Shown here: piece after piece, positions 35,002-46,393 of the stretch | How the letters are laid out: every line of letters starts with the position of its first letter | Position numbering within the stretch: position 1 is the first letter of the stretch | The notes under the pieces: model-generated | What the model was told of the DNA's origin: nothing | Database searches by the model: none | What the model saw: the letters and a program-made list of their open reading frames with translations, nothing else | DNA from: Elymus sibiricus | Taxonomy: Eukaryota > Streptophyta > Magnoliopsida > Poales > Poaceae | NCBI GenBank assembly: GCA_039707655.1 | Contig: CM077668.1 | Coordinates: 64,001,086 to 64,065,085, forward strand | Length of the DNA stretch: 64,000 bases | Direction: 5' to 3' | Position numbers and translations under genes: made by a program

Positions 35002-36991
35002 CCTGCAGAGCTCTTTTCCCCCGATCCCCCTTTTTTCCTTCCCGCCGCGGCTGCTTTCTCCCCCGCGCGCCAATTTCTCCCGCCGCTCGCTGCTGGTTCC
35101 CGCGCGCGCCAGCTCTCCTAGTCGCCCATGGCGTCTTGTTTCGGATATGGCGGGCAAAATCGCGTCATATGGACGACATATGGACGCCACGCGTATATGG
35201 CGGACGCCACAGACCAAAAGAATTGCGAGGCTGGACGCTACACCCTGGGACCGCGCCACGCCTTTATATCGTCGCTATAGCGATGAGATAGCGACGCCAT
35301 AGAAACATTGGTTATAATGTTTCTTGTCACTTTAAAGCTTGCATGCTTGCCATACCAGACCATCAGTGTTCTGCTGTTATGATAAACTGTTCAATTCTTT
35401 GCACGGTTCTCTGTCTTTTTTCCACGAATGGCAAGGGACACTGGTTGCTTTCCTTTTAACTGCACCACTCATGCACTGAGTTGAGTTTTATGCGTCAAAC
35501 AATCCGTTTTGACAAGGCTCACTGATGGGTACTTCTTTTATTAGGTGCATTTATTTATATTATACTCCCTCTGTCCCAAAATAAGGGTCTCAACTTTGTA
35601 CTAATTTTGTACTAAAGTTAGTACAAAGTTGAGACACTTATTTTGGGACGGAGGTAGTATCATATTGCTTCACGTTTTCTTCCAACTTAGTGTTGAATGT
35701 TGAGTATAAGGTTCCAACATAAAAGCATATATACTTTTGCAGTCATGCTTGAGTTTTCTAGCCGGCTGGAGTGAGATCGAACCCGGACAGATAGTAGTTG
35801 CTAACATACCAACTCAATATTGCAAAGATTTACTCATACCTTAACTCATGCTTGAGAAACCTAGGGGTCTTTGGATGTAGTAGGAGGACCGAAGGTAGAT
35901 GTTCTGACGGTGTGTGAAATGCAATTGTTTTGTCTGCTACATAGAGTTATTATGATTCAGCAATGTAATCTTCCAGGCGTTCTGGAAGGTGTAGGAATTC
36001 AAGCAATTTGTTCTGGCTCGGCATCTAATCCATGAATTGGCATTTTTAGAGGGAAAACATGAGTGCTGCAAAAGAGTTGAGTTATCATGGTTATCACTGT
36101 TCAGCAATGTAATCTTCAAGGCCTTCTAAAGGTGTAGGAATTAAAGCAATTTGTTCTGGCTTGGTATCTAAATTCCATAATTAGCATTTCGGGAGAGAAA
36201 ACATAAGGGTTGGAAAAGAATCGAGTTACCCTATTTGTCTTGCAGCGACACTTGTTTTACTTTCAGTTCTACTGTGAGCAAGTTTGCTGTTCATTTTAGT
36301 AGTGTTGGGTTGGTATTCTGATCCTTATCTTTTCCATGTTAAGCAGGTTGAGGAGATCCCAGATAGTTTCCCCTTCAAAATCTCCGACAAGAAGGGACTT
36401 AATGACATCACTCTTACAAGAACTTACCAGGGTGAGAAGATCGAGGTTCTTGTTTCCATGCCCAACCTAGTCACCGGAGACGAGCCAGAGCATGACCAGG
36501 ATGAGGATGACAAGGAGAAAGATGATGATCAGGATGACGGCGAGAAGCCCCCGAAATCCAGCCTTCCCCTCACAGTCACCATCACCAAGAGTGAGGGCCC
36601 AAGCCTCGAGTTCACCTGCACCGCCTATCCCGACGAGATTCTCATCGATACCTTGTCCGTGAAGCAGCCCTCTGGGAATTTGGAAGAGGACTACATTGCA
36701 TACGAGGGTCCTGACTTCAAGTGAGAACACAAACCATAACTTGGCCAATTTAATTTCTTGGGTAACTGAACGCACTTATCCGTCGCTGCTTGCTGATGTT
36801 GTATGCTTGGTCTTTGATCTCCCTCGTGCAGTGACCTCGACGAGAACCTGCAGAGGGCATTCCACAAGTACCTGGAGCTGCGCGGGATCACGCCGATGAC
36901 CACAAACTTCCTGCACGAGTACATGATCAACAAGGACAGCCGGGAGTACCTGTTTTGGCTCAACAAGCTCAAGGATTTCGTCAAGCTGTAG
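33313..36991 (+). CDS. Mitochondrial glycoprotein family (MAM33/p32-like)
   Basis: Three exons with GT-AG borders and matching phase: 33313-33552, 36347-36720 and 36832-36991, giving 257 codons. The N-terminal 45 or so residues are rich in Ala, Arg and Ser without acids (MALFAAARRAASSSLPLLRA), a classical mitochondrial targeting sequence. The mature part shows the family pattern: an amphipathic helix (FDDELLRIVKAEIKFAED), then VEEIPDSFPFKI, TLTRTYQGEKIEVLVSMP, an acidic loop (DEDDKEKDDDQDD), the central strands (SLEFTCTAYPDEILIDTL) and the C-terminal helices (LQRAFHKYLELRGI, LHEYMINKDSREYLFWL, LKDFVKL). The family forms acidic trimers in the mitochondrial matrix linked to respiration and ribosome function. 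The 2794-bp first intron carries a hAT-type element and a Stowaway MITE. No damage is seen. Confidence 0.92.
34285..35310. mobile_element. Non-autonomous hAT-type element in intron 1
   Basis: A 1026-bp insertion with ends CAATGTTTTTATGGCGT and the complement of CAATGTTTCTATGGCGT. It is flanked by a perfect 8-bp target duplication GTTATAAT (34277-34284 and 35311-35318); 8 bp is the hAT hallmark. Subterminal repeats of TATGGCG/CGCCATA recur about four times near the left end and several times, some imperfect, near the right end, as expected for transposase-binding sites. The middle is a purine-rich block and a (CT)n tract; no transposase is encoded. Confidence 0.88.
34911..34999. repeat. (CT)n microsatellite
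   Basis: About 89 bp of CT repeats with three GT interruptions near 34931-34948, inside the hAT-type element. Leucine/serine-rich open frames across it are artefacts. Confidence 0.95.
35565..35657. mobile_element. Stowaway MITE in intron 1
   Basis: A 93-bp palindrome: starts CTCCCTCTGTCCCAAAATAA, ends TTATTTTGGGACGGAGGTAG, with TA on both sides (35563-35564, 35658-35659). Central part ACTTTGTACTAA and its complement. Confidence 0.9.
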
Positions 36992-38467
36992 AGATTACAA
37001 GTTATGATCCCTAGCATAAGACGAGCCAATGTGCTTTGCACATCCTGTTCTGAGACCTTCGGGCTTCGGAACTCAAAACTGCTCCGTGTTTAGTATACGA
37101 TGACGATGTGTATGCTTACCATCGTGTTTTAGATCGCTTTTTTGGCAGTGTGGAAATGACCGGTTGAAAACCTGGGTAGGGCTTGAGATAGAATCCTTCG
37201 TTCAGTAGTGTGCTACTCAGTATTTTTCTGAAAAAATAATTATGCTCTGTTGGTACGTTTGTTAACCGCACTGTTTGCTTTGCTCTATGCTGCAACCTGT
37301 GCAATGTGAGCGAAGGTTTCCACAGTGTTTCGCCTGCCTGCCTGTTATCTTATCTGACGCAGTATTTCACTAAATTGAGTTGAAGTAGTGTAAATAAATG
37401 TTTAGGTGCCAGCTACTCCCTCCGTCACATAATGTAAGACGTTTTCTGGCACTGTGCCAGAAAACGTCTTACATTATGGGACGAAGGGAGTAGGTGCCAC
37501 CTTAATATCTGTTGTCGCATGCACCGTGACCTCTGAGCAAGTTCGTTGTGTAGCACATCGTCGCCCCGAATCAAGAGGCTGAGGCTGGCCAACCTTCGGC
37601 GGTCAGAGCTGAAGGATCAAGACACACAAACACGTTGTCTGCTCCACAGGACAGCGCCCCAAAACAAGGGAAGACGGGATGATGTTATTTCACGTCAATA
37701 GCGATGCCATTGTCGACAGGCGTCGTCAGTACCTACAGTGGCTTCTGCTTTGCTCTTCACTGCACAACTCTCTCCTGACATTCTTCCCCTGCTACAACAG
37801 CTCCTGGTACCCTTCACTGCTTCCTCCTCGGCTCCTTCTTCTTCAAGCTAACCTTGTTCTTGGTTCCTCAACAAGGTATATTAGGTCTCTCTGGATTTTT
37901 ATCCGCTCATATGTGGTTGTACCACTTCTCCGCACTCTGATAAAAGAAAATCGAAGTGGCACCTGCTTCCGGTTCTTCGATTCGATATGGTCAAGATTAC
38001 TTCCATGCTGTTGGTTTTCTTCTCTTCACATTAACTAAAGCATTGCCCAGGTTCCTCAAGTAATTATTAAGGTGGCTTAGGGCTCCCTGCCCCCCTAGAA
38101 AAACTTGGTCTTCCTGGAGTTTCTTCTATCCAAACAAGGATAGATTTGTTTGCAACTTTGCTTTTTGTACCACTTTATGCCTTGAATGACACACTTTCCG
38201 ATTCTTCTGTATCTTCAAGATCAATGTGTGTTTTCACATTAAATCTATGTTTCTTTTTTTGCATCATAGTATATTCAGTTTGATGCGTGCTATATCACCA
38301 CTTTAGCTGAATAAAAATCATGTTAATTCTTTTTTTTTTCATGTCCTCGACAGCCTTCTAATAAATCACGAGGTGGCGGCGCCTTCCCCCTACCCGCTAC
38401 TATTGTCAAATTACCACCGTTTGGTTTTCTCAACACGATGATCCTTCTTCTGGCCTTGCACTTGTAG
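36992..38467. other. Intergenic; one MITE, otherwise nothing clear
   Basis: Begins with the 3' untranslated region of the MAM33-type gene. A Stowaway MITE lies at 37416-37490. The rest is unremarkable; an open frame at 37679-38038 has no coding character. The phrase CTTAGGGCTCCC at about 38079 recurs near 40327, which may mark edges of a duplicated or inserted unit around the RPA1 pseudogene. Confidence 0.4.
37416..37490. mobile_element. Stowaway MITE, 75 bp
   Basis: A near-perfect palindrome: CTCCCTCCGTCACATAATGT to its complement ending AAGGGAG, with TA on both sides (37414-37415, 37491-37492). The inner stem AAGACGTTTTCTGGCAC pairs with GTGCCAGAAAACGTCTT. Confidence 0.92.
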
Positions 38468-40006
38468 GGTGGAACTATGCAAGCGCGTGTAGAACACGAT
38501 GATATTAAACAACTCAAAGAGCATCTAGTTGAAGGGAGAGTCTACGCATTTTTTTTGTACAGTTCGCCCAAGTCAGAGAAGCTTCATGACCTGTAGGAAT
38601 CGCTTCATGATGCGCATTGGAGCACAGACGGTTGTGGATGAGATCGATGGAGATGTCGATGCAATACCTCTCCACAGCTTTGATTTTGGTGATGTTCCTT
38701 TGAGGGACCGCAACAATAGCTTATTGACAGGTAATGTTTGGGAAGCTGAAAGTAGGATTCAGTGTTAGGCTCGCCACATTAATTCCTGCAAATTCTGAAT
38801 TTTTGTCTGAGATGTGTTGATATAAATGTTGCAGATGTTATTGGGCAAGTAGTAGAAGTTTGGCCTATACAGCAGGTCCCGAAAAAGTTCCGCATGATAA
38901 AATTTTGCTGCTTACAGACTAAGGATTTCTGGCAACAGAATTCAGTAATCCCTTTCAGATCTGTGTCTCTCTGTGATAGCCCCTTAGCTTTTGCATTTTG
39001 CATTTTACAGTGGAAATGAACTGGATGTCACACTATAGAGAGCTCGGTCATGATTTTTACATGGAGATTGGCGAGAGATGCCGACAAGATCCTGTTGTCG
39101 CCGTGTTTGCCGGGATGCGTGCTTGCCACTGCAAGTGTCAGTTATTGATTCACCCTTTCATCTATTTATCGGTTTCTACCGTCTGATAAAACAATATAAG
39201 TGTATTCCTTCCATTTTCTTAAAACATGATATCACCGTCTGTTTAGGAAAAGGATATACAGTTTGCTCTTCATCAGCTCCAATGTACAACCTTGATTTGG
39301 AGATACCCGAGGCACAACAATTCCGCACGAGGTGAGTGACCTCTACTGTTTATTCTTTAAACTGGCGATTGATCTATTCTAACCCACATCAGTCGAGGAC
39401 ATGCTAAGTAGTAGTTAGTAATTACCATGCTGGTGTTTTTCGGCATGCAACGTACAAGCTAAATGCAGTGGTGGAGGATGACACTGGGTCCATGAACTTG
39501 CTGATCTTTGCCGAGAAGAGGCGCAGGGACTGATCGGTGTCGCTGCAGAAGACCTCGTCGAAGAGATCACCGACGATGGCAGATTGGCAGGTGCAATCTC
39601 AGATGTTCTCGGCTCCACCCACACCTTCCAAGTAGGCACGGACGACCGGAGGAGCTTCGTTGTCAAGTGGGTCCTGAAGGACGATGAGGTTGCACTGCTG
39701 CAGCACAGTGGCTCAGTTCAGCAGGCAGTAGGAGAATTGACAGCCCTTTGCCGAAGGAAGATGGTTGTTCTTCAGTGTCTAGCTGCAGCTCACAACTCAT
39801 GGAGGTAGGACATGCTTGCCATTTTTCGACCCATGTAAACCAAGGGGAGAAAAACGTGTCTGCTTTTATTTTCTGCAAGTACATTGAACTCCAGATGAGC
39901 GTATCGATCCAATCAGTTTCCGTTGCCTGTTGATTTTCAGGAGAAGATGTTGTTCATCAAGCGAGAAATCGAGGTGAAGACTGAAGATGAGGCAGATGCA
40001 GAATGA
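38468..40006 (+). pseudogene. RPA1-like (replication protein A large subunit) pseudogene
   Basis: Exon-like blocks retain splice-site flanks: 38468-38730, from 38835, from 39011, 39247-39331, about 39430-39808 and 39941-40006. Recognisable RPA1/DUF223 OB-fold phrases are IKQLKEHLVEG with RNRFMMRIGAQTVVDEIDGD, DVIGQVVEVWPIQ, GNELDVTL, FAGMRACH, NLDLEIPEAQQFR and, in the last fold, YKLNAVVEDDTGSMNLLIF, GVAAEDLVEEI and HTFQVG. The final exon gives MLFIKREIEVKTEDEADAE and a stop. Frameshifts near 38545 and 39518 and a stop in the third block (DVTL followed by TAG) disable it. Grass RPA1-like genes of this type occur in many copies, some within Helitron-like elements; no helicase is visible here. 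The retained introns argue against a processed copy. Confidence 0.75.
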
Positions 40007-40755
40007 CTCCTTTCCCTGACTCTCATGTACAGAATGACTGTACATGTTCTTTTGTTTTCCCTTAGTTCTAAACCTATCTAAAAAAAGATCCCTTTGTAAG
40101 AAACCTTATGTAAATATTATATGCAAGTTACCTTTTACATATTGCTGGGAACGCTCATCCTTGGGCCAGTATGTCAATGTCCTGTGCCAGTATTATGTGC
40201 GGATTATTTCCATAAACTTTGAGTTTCCGTCTGTTTAGTTACCGTTTGGTCTAGAACTGCAGTGTAGCCAACTTCGCCGCTTTCACATTGAAGCATAGCC
40301 TAAGGTTCCTAGTTCCTGAGGTAACTTAGGGCTCCCAGTCCCCTAGAGGTCCACTAGAGGATTAGGTGATTACCATTTGGTTAAACCCCTCGATTCTCCT
40401 CCATGTAAATAGCGCCATCAGCAGCTAGTAATTTGTACTAGTAACACATGACATGTTTAACAACAAAATCCACTAATGTCTCAAGAAAACATTCATCGCA
40501 TCTACCACGCCAATGATGCAAACATTTGGCAGATTCATGACAAGTTCAACAAACACCATTGCAATTCATAATAAGCAGAGAAGCTAAAGGAAGAACACAA
40601 TAAGTTGTTCAGAAGGAAACATCCAGGAGACTGCAACCAACATTCTTTTCCTGTCGTTGCTTCAAGTCTCTTGTCAAATCTCAAGCTAGAACAGGACTCC
40701 AATTCTCTGCCTTCCAAGTTGTTCCTATAATTGACATGGATAAACGTAAGTAGGT
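40007..40755. other. Intergenic, no feature recognised
   Basis: AT-rich sequence following the RPA1-like pseudogene. A minus-strand open frame of about 97 codons (40535-40828) overlaps a MITE and shows no domain. Nothing else is supported. Confidence 0.35.
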
Positions 40756-40834
40756 ACTCTACTCCGATCCATATTAATTGTCGTAGGTTTAGTACAAAGC
40801 TGCCAACTTTGTACAAAACCAACGACAATTACAG
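40756..40834. mobile_element. Stowaway MITE, right end lost
   Basis: Palindromic CTCTACTCCGATCCATATTA ... AATTGTCG with GGTTTAGTACAAAG and its complement; the right terminus is replaced by CAGAGAAAA. It lies exactly at the edge of segment H2, as another MITE does at the edge of H1. Confidence 0.65.
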
Positions 40835-41739
40835 AGAAAATATCATTTTTTTTCCTTATCATGATAATGATTCATAGCTTTGTATATGTAAATATGGAAG
40901 TACATCACACATATGCCGCAGTTTGTAATAATGTAATCATAAACATTGGATGCATGTGACACTTTTTTTCCTTTCACTTTCTCACTGATGTCATCTAGAT
41001 GATTACCAAATACATAGGCCAGGCAACAATAGAAACATTCAGAAATTGCTAATGGAGCTCAAGCTCCATGCGCTAGTGCAGAAAAGCCTAGTGCTGGGGT
41101 GCCAAAAAGCACCTTGGTTTGCAATCACATTATCATGAAACTGATTTAGTTGTACACCTATTAGAATAAACATATAAAACTAGAACAAGATTATAAAAGG
41201 GAAAGATGACCATCATAACCTACAAAGAATGAGGTTCACATTATCTACGATGAGTGGGCCTTAACCTACAAAAATTGGCCTAACAATCTACCATGGATTA
41301 CTTCCAATCTATCATGTTTAGCAATATTCTCATGGCATCAAAAGACTACTATTCATGAGAAGGAATTACATCTCTAGCTATATTCTCATGGCATCAAAAT
41401 ATTACTATTTATGAAGCAAAAATTGGTCTACCAATACAGGATAGAACCATACATGAGCAAGGTCTACTTAGGGTTCTGCTTGATCTGATTGTGGAAGGAG
41501 GAATTTACGCCCAAAATGTTTGCAGGAAAAGAGAAAAAAGAAAACACGACAATGGGATCAAGATGAGAAGTAGACCTAGGGCAATCGGCCCGAAGTAAGG
41601 AGTTGGGGTTGGCTGTTGGCGGCGATCCGGGAGCCGACACGTCGGGAGGTGCTCGCCGTGGATGCCCTCCGGGCGCGGACGCGGCGGAACAGGTGCCGCC
41701 GGTTTGGGATGAAATTGGGGTGGCAGGGGGGGGGGGGGG

Positions 41740-44700
41740 TGAAAGGGCATGTAGCCCCTAAGTGTGGTTTTGGTAATTAATGACAATCTCTATGGACTAA
41801 TGTTTTCAATGAGATATATTTGAAGGTTTTGTCCATAGATGGTGCCTCAAGGATATTGGATGGAATCAAGGATGAAGTCCTTATATATGAAGATATATTT
41901 GCTCTAAGCTTTGGAATTAAATGACAAATTCCTATGGAGCATCAAGTGCATTGAATCTTATATAAAGATATGTTCCATAGTGATGCTTGAAGTGCTTTGG
42001 GTTGTTTTGTGAAGAATGCCATCAAAGCATCCGAAGAAGTCCTTATGGTATCCCTCTCTGGATACCCCGTGCTCACGGGCTTGTACCGTGTGCACGGGGT
42101 CGAGTGTCAGCTCTCTGGATACCCCGTGTTAACGGGGCCTAGGTTTTTGGCTTTCGAGATCCCATGTCCAGTGAGGTTTCAAGTTGGTCCTCGGGAATTT
42201 CTATTGAAGCCATCAAGATTGATTTCAATGCCTAATCTATTTATGTTCATGGTGGAGTTCATTGGAGGATCTCAAAGATTGACATAGTTGGGCTTTTAAG
42301 GATCAAGGGCTTGAGAGAATAATCAAAGACAAGAATTCAAGTTATGGTTTCAAGACAAGATCATGGTGAGCTCATGTGTTGGGTTTCGGTTGATCAAGTC
42401 TTGAAGCAAGCAACTAGAGTGAAGAATTCATTGTGCCTCTCAAGAGCTTGTGATGGAGTTTTTAGAAGGGCAAGTGGTGACCAAGATAATATTCATAGTG
42501 GAATTTGATATGGTCATGAAAGAGTCTTTGGTGATATAGTTTTGAAGCAATGAAGGGAAATGAAGAGTTCATTGTGGCTTTCAAGAAACCAATATGGGGC
42601 ATAAAGTAAAGATGTTGGTTGACCAAGATGAAGCTCGAAGATTATGTCTAGATGGTCAACTCACAAAGCGCAAACATTGTACCACATGGGATCAAGTGAT
42701 CTAGTGGTATGGTAAGTAGTTATGAATTGTGCTTTGTTACCTAACCCATGCTATGTGTGTTTGGGGAACGTTGCATGGGAAACAAAAATTTTCCTACGCA
42801 CACACAAGATCTATCCATGGTGATGAGCATCTACGAGAGGGAGAGTGAATCTACATACCCTTGTAGATCGCTAAGCGGAAGCGTTTAAGAAACGCGGTTG
42901 ATGTAGTCGAACGTCTCCGCGATCCAAATCGCAAGTCGTCCCTCGATCCGATCACGAACTAGCGCCGAACGGACGGCACCTCCGCGTTCAACACACGTAC
43001 GGCTTGATGACGCCTTCACCTCCTCGATCCAGCGAGCGATGGTGAAGTAGTGGTTGAGTTCCAGCAGCACGACGGCGTGGTGATGGTGGTGAGGAACAAT
43101 CTCTGTAGGGCTTCGCCAAGCGCTACGGAGATTATGACGGAGGAACTAGAGGGTTAGGGTTGCCGCACACGGCTTGGGGAAATCTTGATGTATCCCGTGT
43201 GCTAGCCCTGCCCCTCTATTTATATGTTGAGCCTTGGGGTCTAAACTTGGAGTAAAAGCCTCCTCCAGGTCGGTTTTGCCCGCACAAGGTCGGTTTGGCC
43301 CGCAGGAAAAGAGTCCAACTCGGATCCCTGCCGAACCGTGCACAGCCGCGCACAAGCGGTAGTACCGCTCACAAGCGGTAGTACCGCTTGGGCGGTAGTA
43401 CCGCTTCACACAAGCGGTAGTACCGCTCGGGCGGTAGTACCGCTTCACCAAGCGGTAGTACCGCTTACGCGGCAGCAAAACTATTTTTGCACTTTCCAAT
43501 ACCTCGTGGGTTTTTATCCCTTGGCCCATATAAAGTGTTCTCGCACCCGAACACTTCGGTAAACATCCGGAACCCCTTCCGGTGAACTCCGGAACCCTTC
43601 CGGAGATCAAAACACTATTATCACATATATCAATCTTTACCTCCGGACTATTCCGGAGATCCTCGTCATGTCCGGGATCTTATCCGGGACTCCAAACAAC
43701 TTTCGGTCACCAACATAATAACTCAATTATACTAATCGTCACCAAACGTTAAGTGTGTAGACCCTGCGGGTTCGAGAACTATGTAGACATGACTGAGACA
43801 CCTCTACGGCCAATAACCAATAGCGGGACCTGGATGCCCATATTGGCTCCTACATATTCTACGAAGATCTTTTATCGGTCGAACCTCTATGTCAAGGATT
43901 CAGTTAATCCCGTATGCTGTTCCCTTTGTTCTTCGGTATGTTACTTGCCCGAGATTCGATCGTCGGTATCTCTATACCTAGTTCAATCTCGTTACCGGCA
44001 AGTCTCTTTACTCGTTCCGTAATACAAGATCTCGTGGCTAACACTTTAGTCACATTGCTTGCAAGGCTCATTGTGATGTTGTATTACCGAGTGGGCCCTG
44101 AGATACCTCTCCGTCATACGGAGTAACAAATCCCAGTCTTGATCCATGCCAACCCAACAGACATCCTCGGAGATACCTGTAGAGCACCTTTATAGTCGCC
44201 CAGTTACGTTGCGACGTTTGATACACACAAGGTACTCCTCCGATGTCAGGGAGTTGCATGATCTCATGGTCATAGGAACAGATACTTGACATGCAGAAAA
44301 CAATAGCAATAAACTGACACGATCATATGCTACGTTCGTAGTTTGGGTCTTGTCCATCACATCATTCTCCTAATGATGTGATCCCGTTATCAAATGACAT
44401 CTCATGTCAATGGCTAGGAAACCTTAACCATCTTTGATCAACGAGCTAGCCAACTAGAGGCTTACTAGGGACACAGTGTTGTCTATGTACCCACACATGT
44501 ATTTGAGTTTCCAATCAATACAATTATAGCATGGATAATAAACGATTATCATGAACAAGGAAATATAATAATAACCAATTTATTTTTGCCTCTAGGGCAT
44601 ATTTCCAACAATGTGTTTGTTATGTCTATGTGGGTTAGGTGTTTCTCATGGGCTTGCATCAAAAGGAAAGATTTCAAGTAGCCTATGTGTGGATGACATC

Positions 44701-46337
44701 AAGTGGTGATGGTCATCGGGTTCGAGGAGTCCAAGTGCAAGATGAGAAGCCGAAGGTTATATGCTTTGAAGCTTGCGGTCCACATCATGATAATATGCAT
44801 GTGAAGATGGGCTTAAGTTAAGGCTTCCCTCATTGCATTACGAGGAAGCAATTCGAGTATCTTCACCAAGTGGTTGTGGACAAGAAAGGGATTCCAACTT
44901 GAGGCAAGCATTAAAGTCATCATCAAGCTCAAGTTGAATATGCAAGGAAAAGGTATAACTTAGCTAGGTTTTCCTAGTTTTGCCGGTCTCATAGTGCTTG
45001 GTGGGAGACCGGATTATAGGTTTGATAGCCGTACTATCAAGAGGGACTTTCGGACGAGTAGCTTGATCACGTCGCATGTAGAGAGCTCAAACCTTTGCAT
45101 AATTTGCATCTTTCTTTCTTGTTGATCTTGGGTAGTTCTCTATGTGAGGACCTTGGGCTTTTCCATAGCTTCAAAACGAGCCCAAGATCATCGAATTCGG
45201 AGTTCGTATGCCAAAGTTATGCTTGTTTCAGTGGGCTGCTGCAGGCTGTCCTGGGTACCCCGTGCGCCCCGTGCGCACGGGGTGTCCAGGAAGTGTCCGT
45301 TGGAGCCCCAACGGCTAGTTTTGGGTTTTGGCTATTTAAGGGCTCCTTCCTCCCACCGGTTGGGGGTTGGTTTTAACACTTTCTAAACACCATTTTGAGC
45401 CTCTTACCACCTCTCCCAAACCCCTATCTCCCCTCTATGTGAAGGGGATTTGTGGATGGATTTGTGAGTCATTTGTTGATCTCCTCCATTACTACTTCTC
45501 TCTTCAATCTCCTACTTTCTTAAGTTGCATCTTGTGAGATTGAGAGAGTGTGTTGAGCATTTGTTGCTTGACCTTGCATTGCATTTGTTGCATTGGTTTG
45601 AGCTCCCCGCATCGATTAGTTCGAGTGAGAGTTCGTGAGTTTATTACTCTTGGAGGTTTCCGCCTCCTAGACGGTTTGGTGATTTTCTTGAGAAGATTGT
45701 GAAGAGGCCTAGGTGGCCAAGGTTCCTCCGGAAGCTTCCTTTTGTGGTGTGCTCCGGGGAAGGGTGTGAAGTGGCCTAGGTGGCCAAGTTCCTCCGGAAG
45801 CTTCCGTATTTGTGGTGTGCTCCGGAGAAGTTTGTAAAGGTGTGGTGGTCGCCTTCAAGACCAACCCCGAGTGAATCGAGGCTCATCCGTTGGGGGTGAC
45901 TCGAAAGGGAGAATACGGTGAGCCACTTGGTGGCGCCCCGAAGCTTTGGCTTCGGCACCGCTCTAACGGAGATTAGCACTCTCATGAGTGTGAACTTCGG
46001 GATAAATCCGCGTCCCCGACTCACTTGTGGTTATCTCATACCCACACCCTTTACTTTCCGCATTTCATACTTGCTCTCATTGATATATCTTGTGCTAGTT
46101 GAATTGCTTTGTTGTTCCTACATTTCCATATCTTGTGATATAGTTTGTGCTTGCTAGTTTCCTTAAGTGCCTCTTGTTTAGCATAGGTTGTTGGTACACT
46201 TAGATGAGCCTAGCAGATTTAGGATTTGTGCTTGAAAGGTATCAGTTTAGTTCAATTCCGCATTAGGATAAAGCCAAATCCGTAACAGTTTTAAAACGCC
46301 TATTCACCCCCCTCTAGTCGTCATCTAGATCCTTTCA
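41740..46337 (+). repeat. 5' LTR of the Sirevirus-like element
   Basis: 2745 bp once the solo LTR (42758-44610 with its ATGTG duplication) is removed. Near 42058-42140 and 45247-45293 lie copies of a GC-rich palindrome with core CCCCGTGCGCACGGGG. Compared with the 3' LTR it has lost about 54 bp between two such palindromes. A TATA-like CTATTTAAGG lies near 45331. Confidence 0.9.
42758..44610 (-). mobile_element. Angela/BARE-like Copia solo LTR
   Basis: 1853 bp, inserted in the 5' LTR with the 5-bp duplication ATGTG (42753-42757, 44611-44615); the 3' LTR shows the intact site. On the minus strand it starts TGTTGGAAATATGCCCTAG and ends TTCCCCAAACA, typical of Angela/WIS/BARE LTRs. It has a TATA-like box (ATATAAATAGAGG, minus strand, near 43214-43226). 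No internal region or second LTR is present, so it is a recombination product. Six palindromes with core GCGGTAGTACCGC lie at 43355-43465. Confidence 0.92.
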
Positions 46338-46339
46338 AT

Positions 46340-46351
46340 TGGTATCAGAGC
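46340..46351 (+). other. Primer-binding site (initiator Met-tRNA)
   Basis: TGGTATCAGAGC two bases after the 5' LTR end; complementary to the 3' end of initiator methionine tRNA. Confidence 0.9.
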
Positions 46352-46393
46352 TTTGGTCTCTCCTTGCTAGGCTTCACCGCCTAGAGAGTAAAG

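Noticed and set aside
34608..35302. Three long overlapping plus-strand frames of 154-227 codons
   Set aside because: They run through the CT microsatellite as Ser/Leu repeats in every frame and lie inside a hAT-type element; low-complexity artefacts.
36284..36346. Start of the MAM33-type protein at the Met at 36284
   Set aside because: The stretch before 36347 ends in a splice acceptor (TTAAGCAG). The exon at 33313 supplies the targeting sequence and joins in phase.
43146..43610. A 154-codon minus-strand frame
   Set aside because: It lies wholly in the Angela-like solo LTR and spans the GCGGTAGTACCGC palindromes; no protein pattern.
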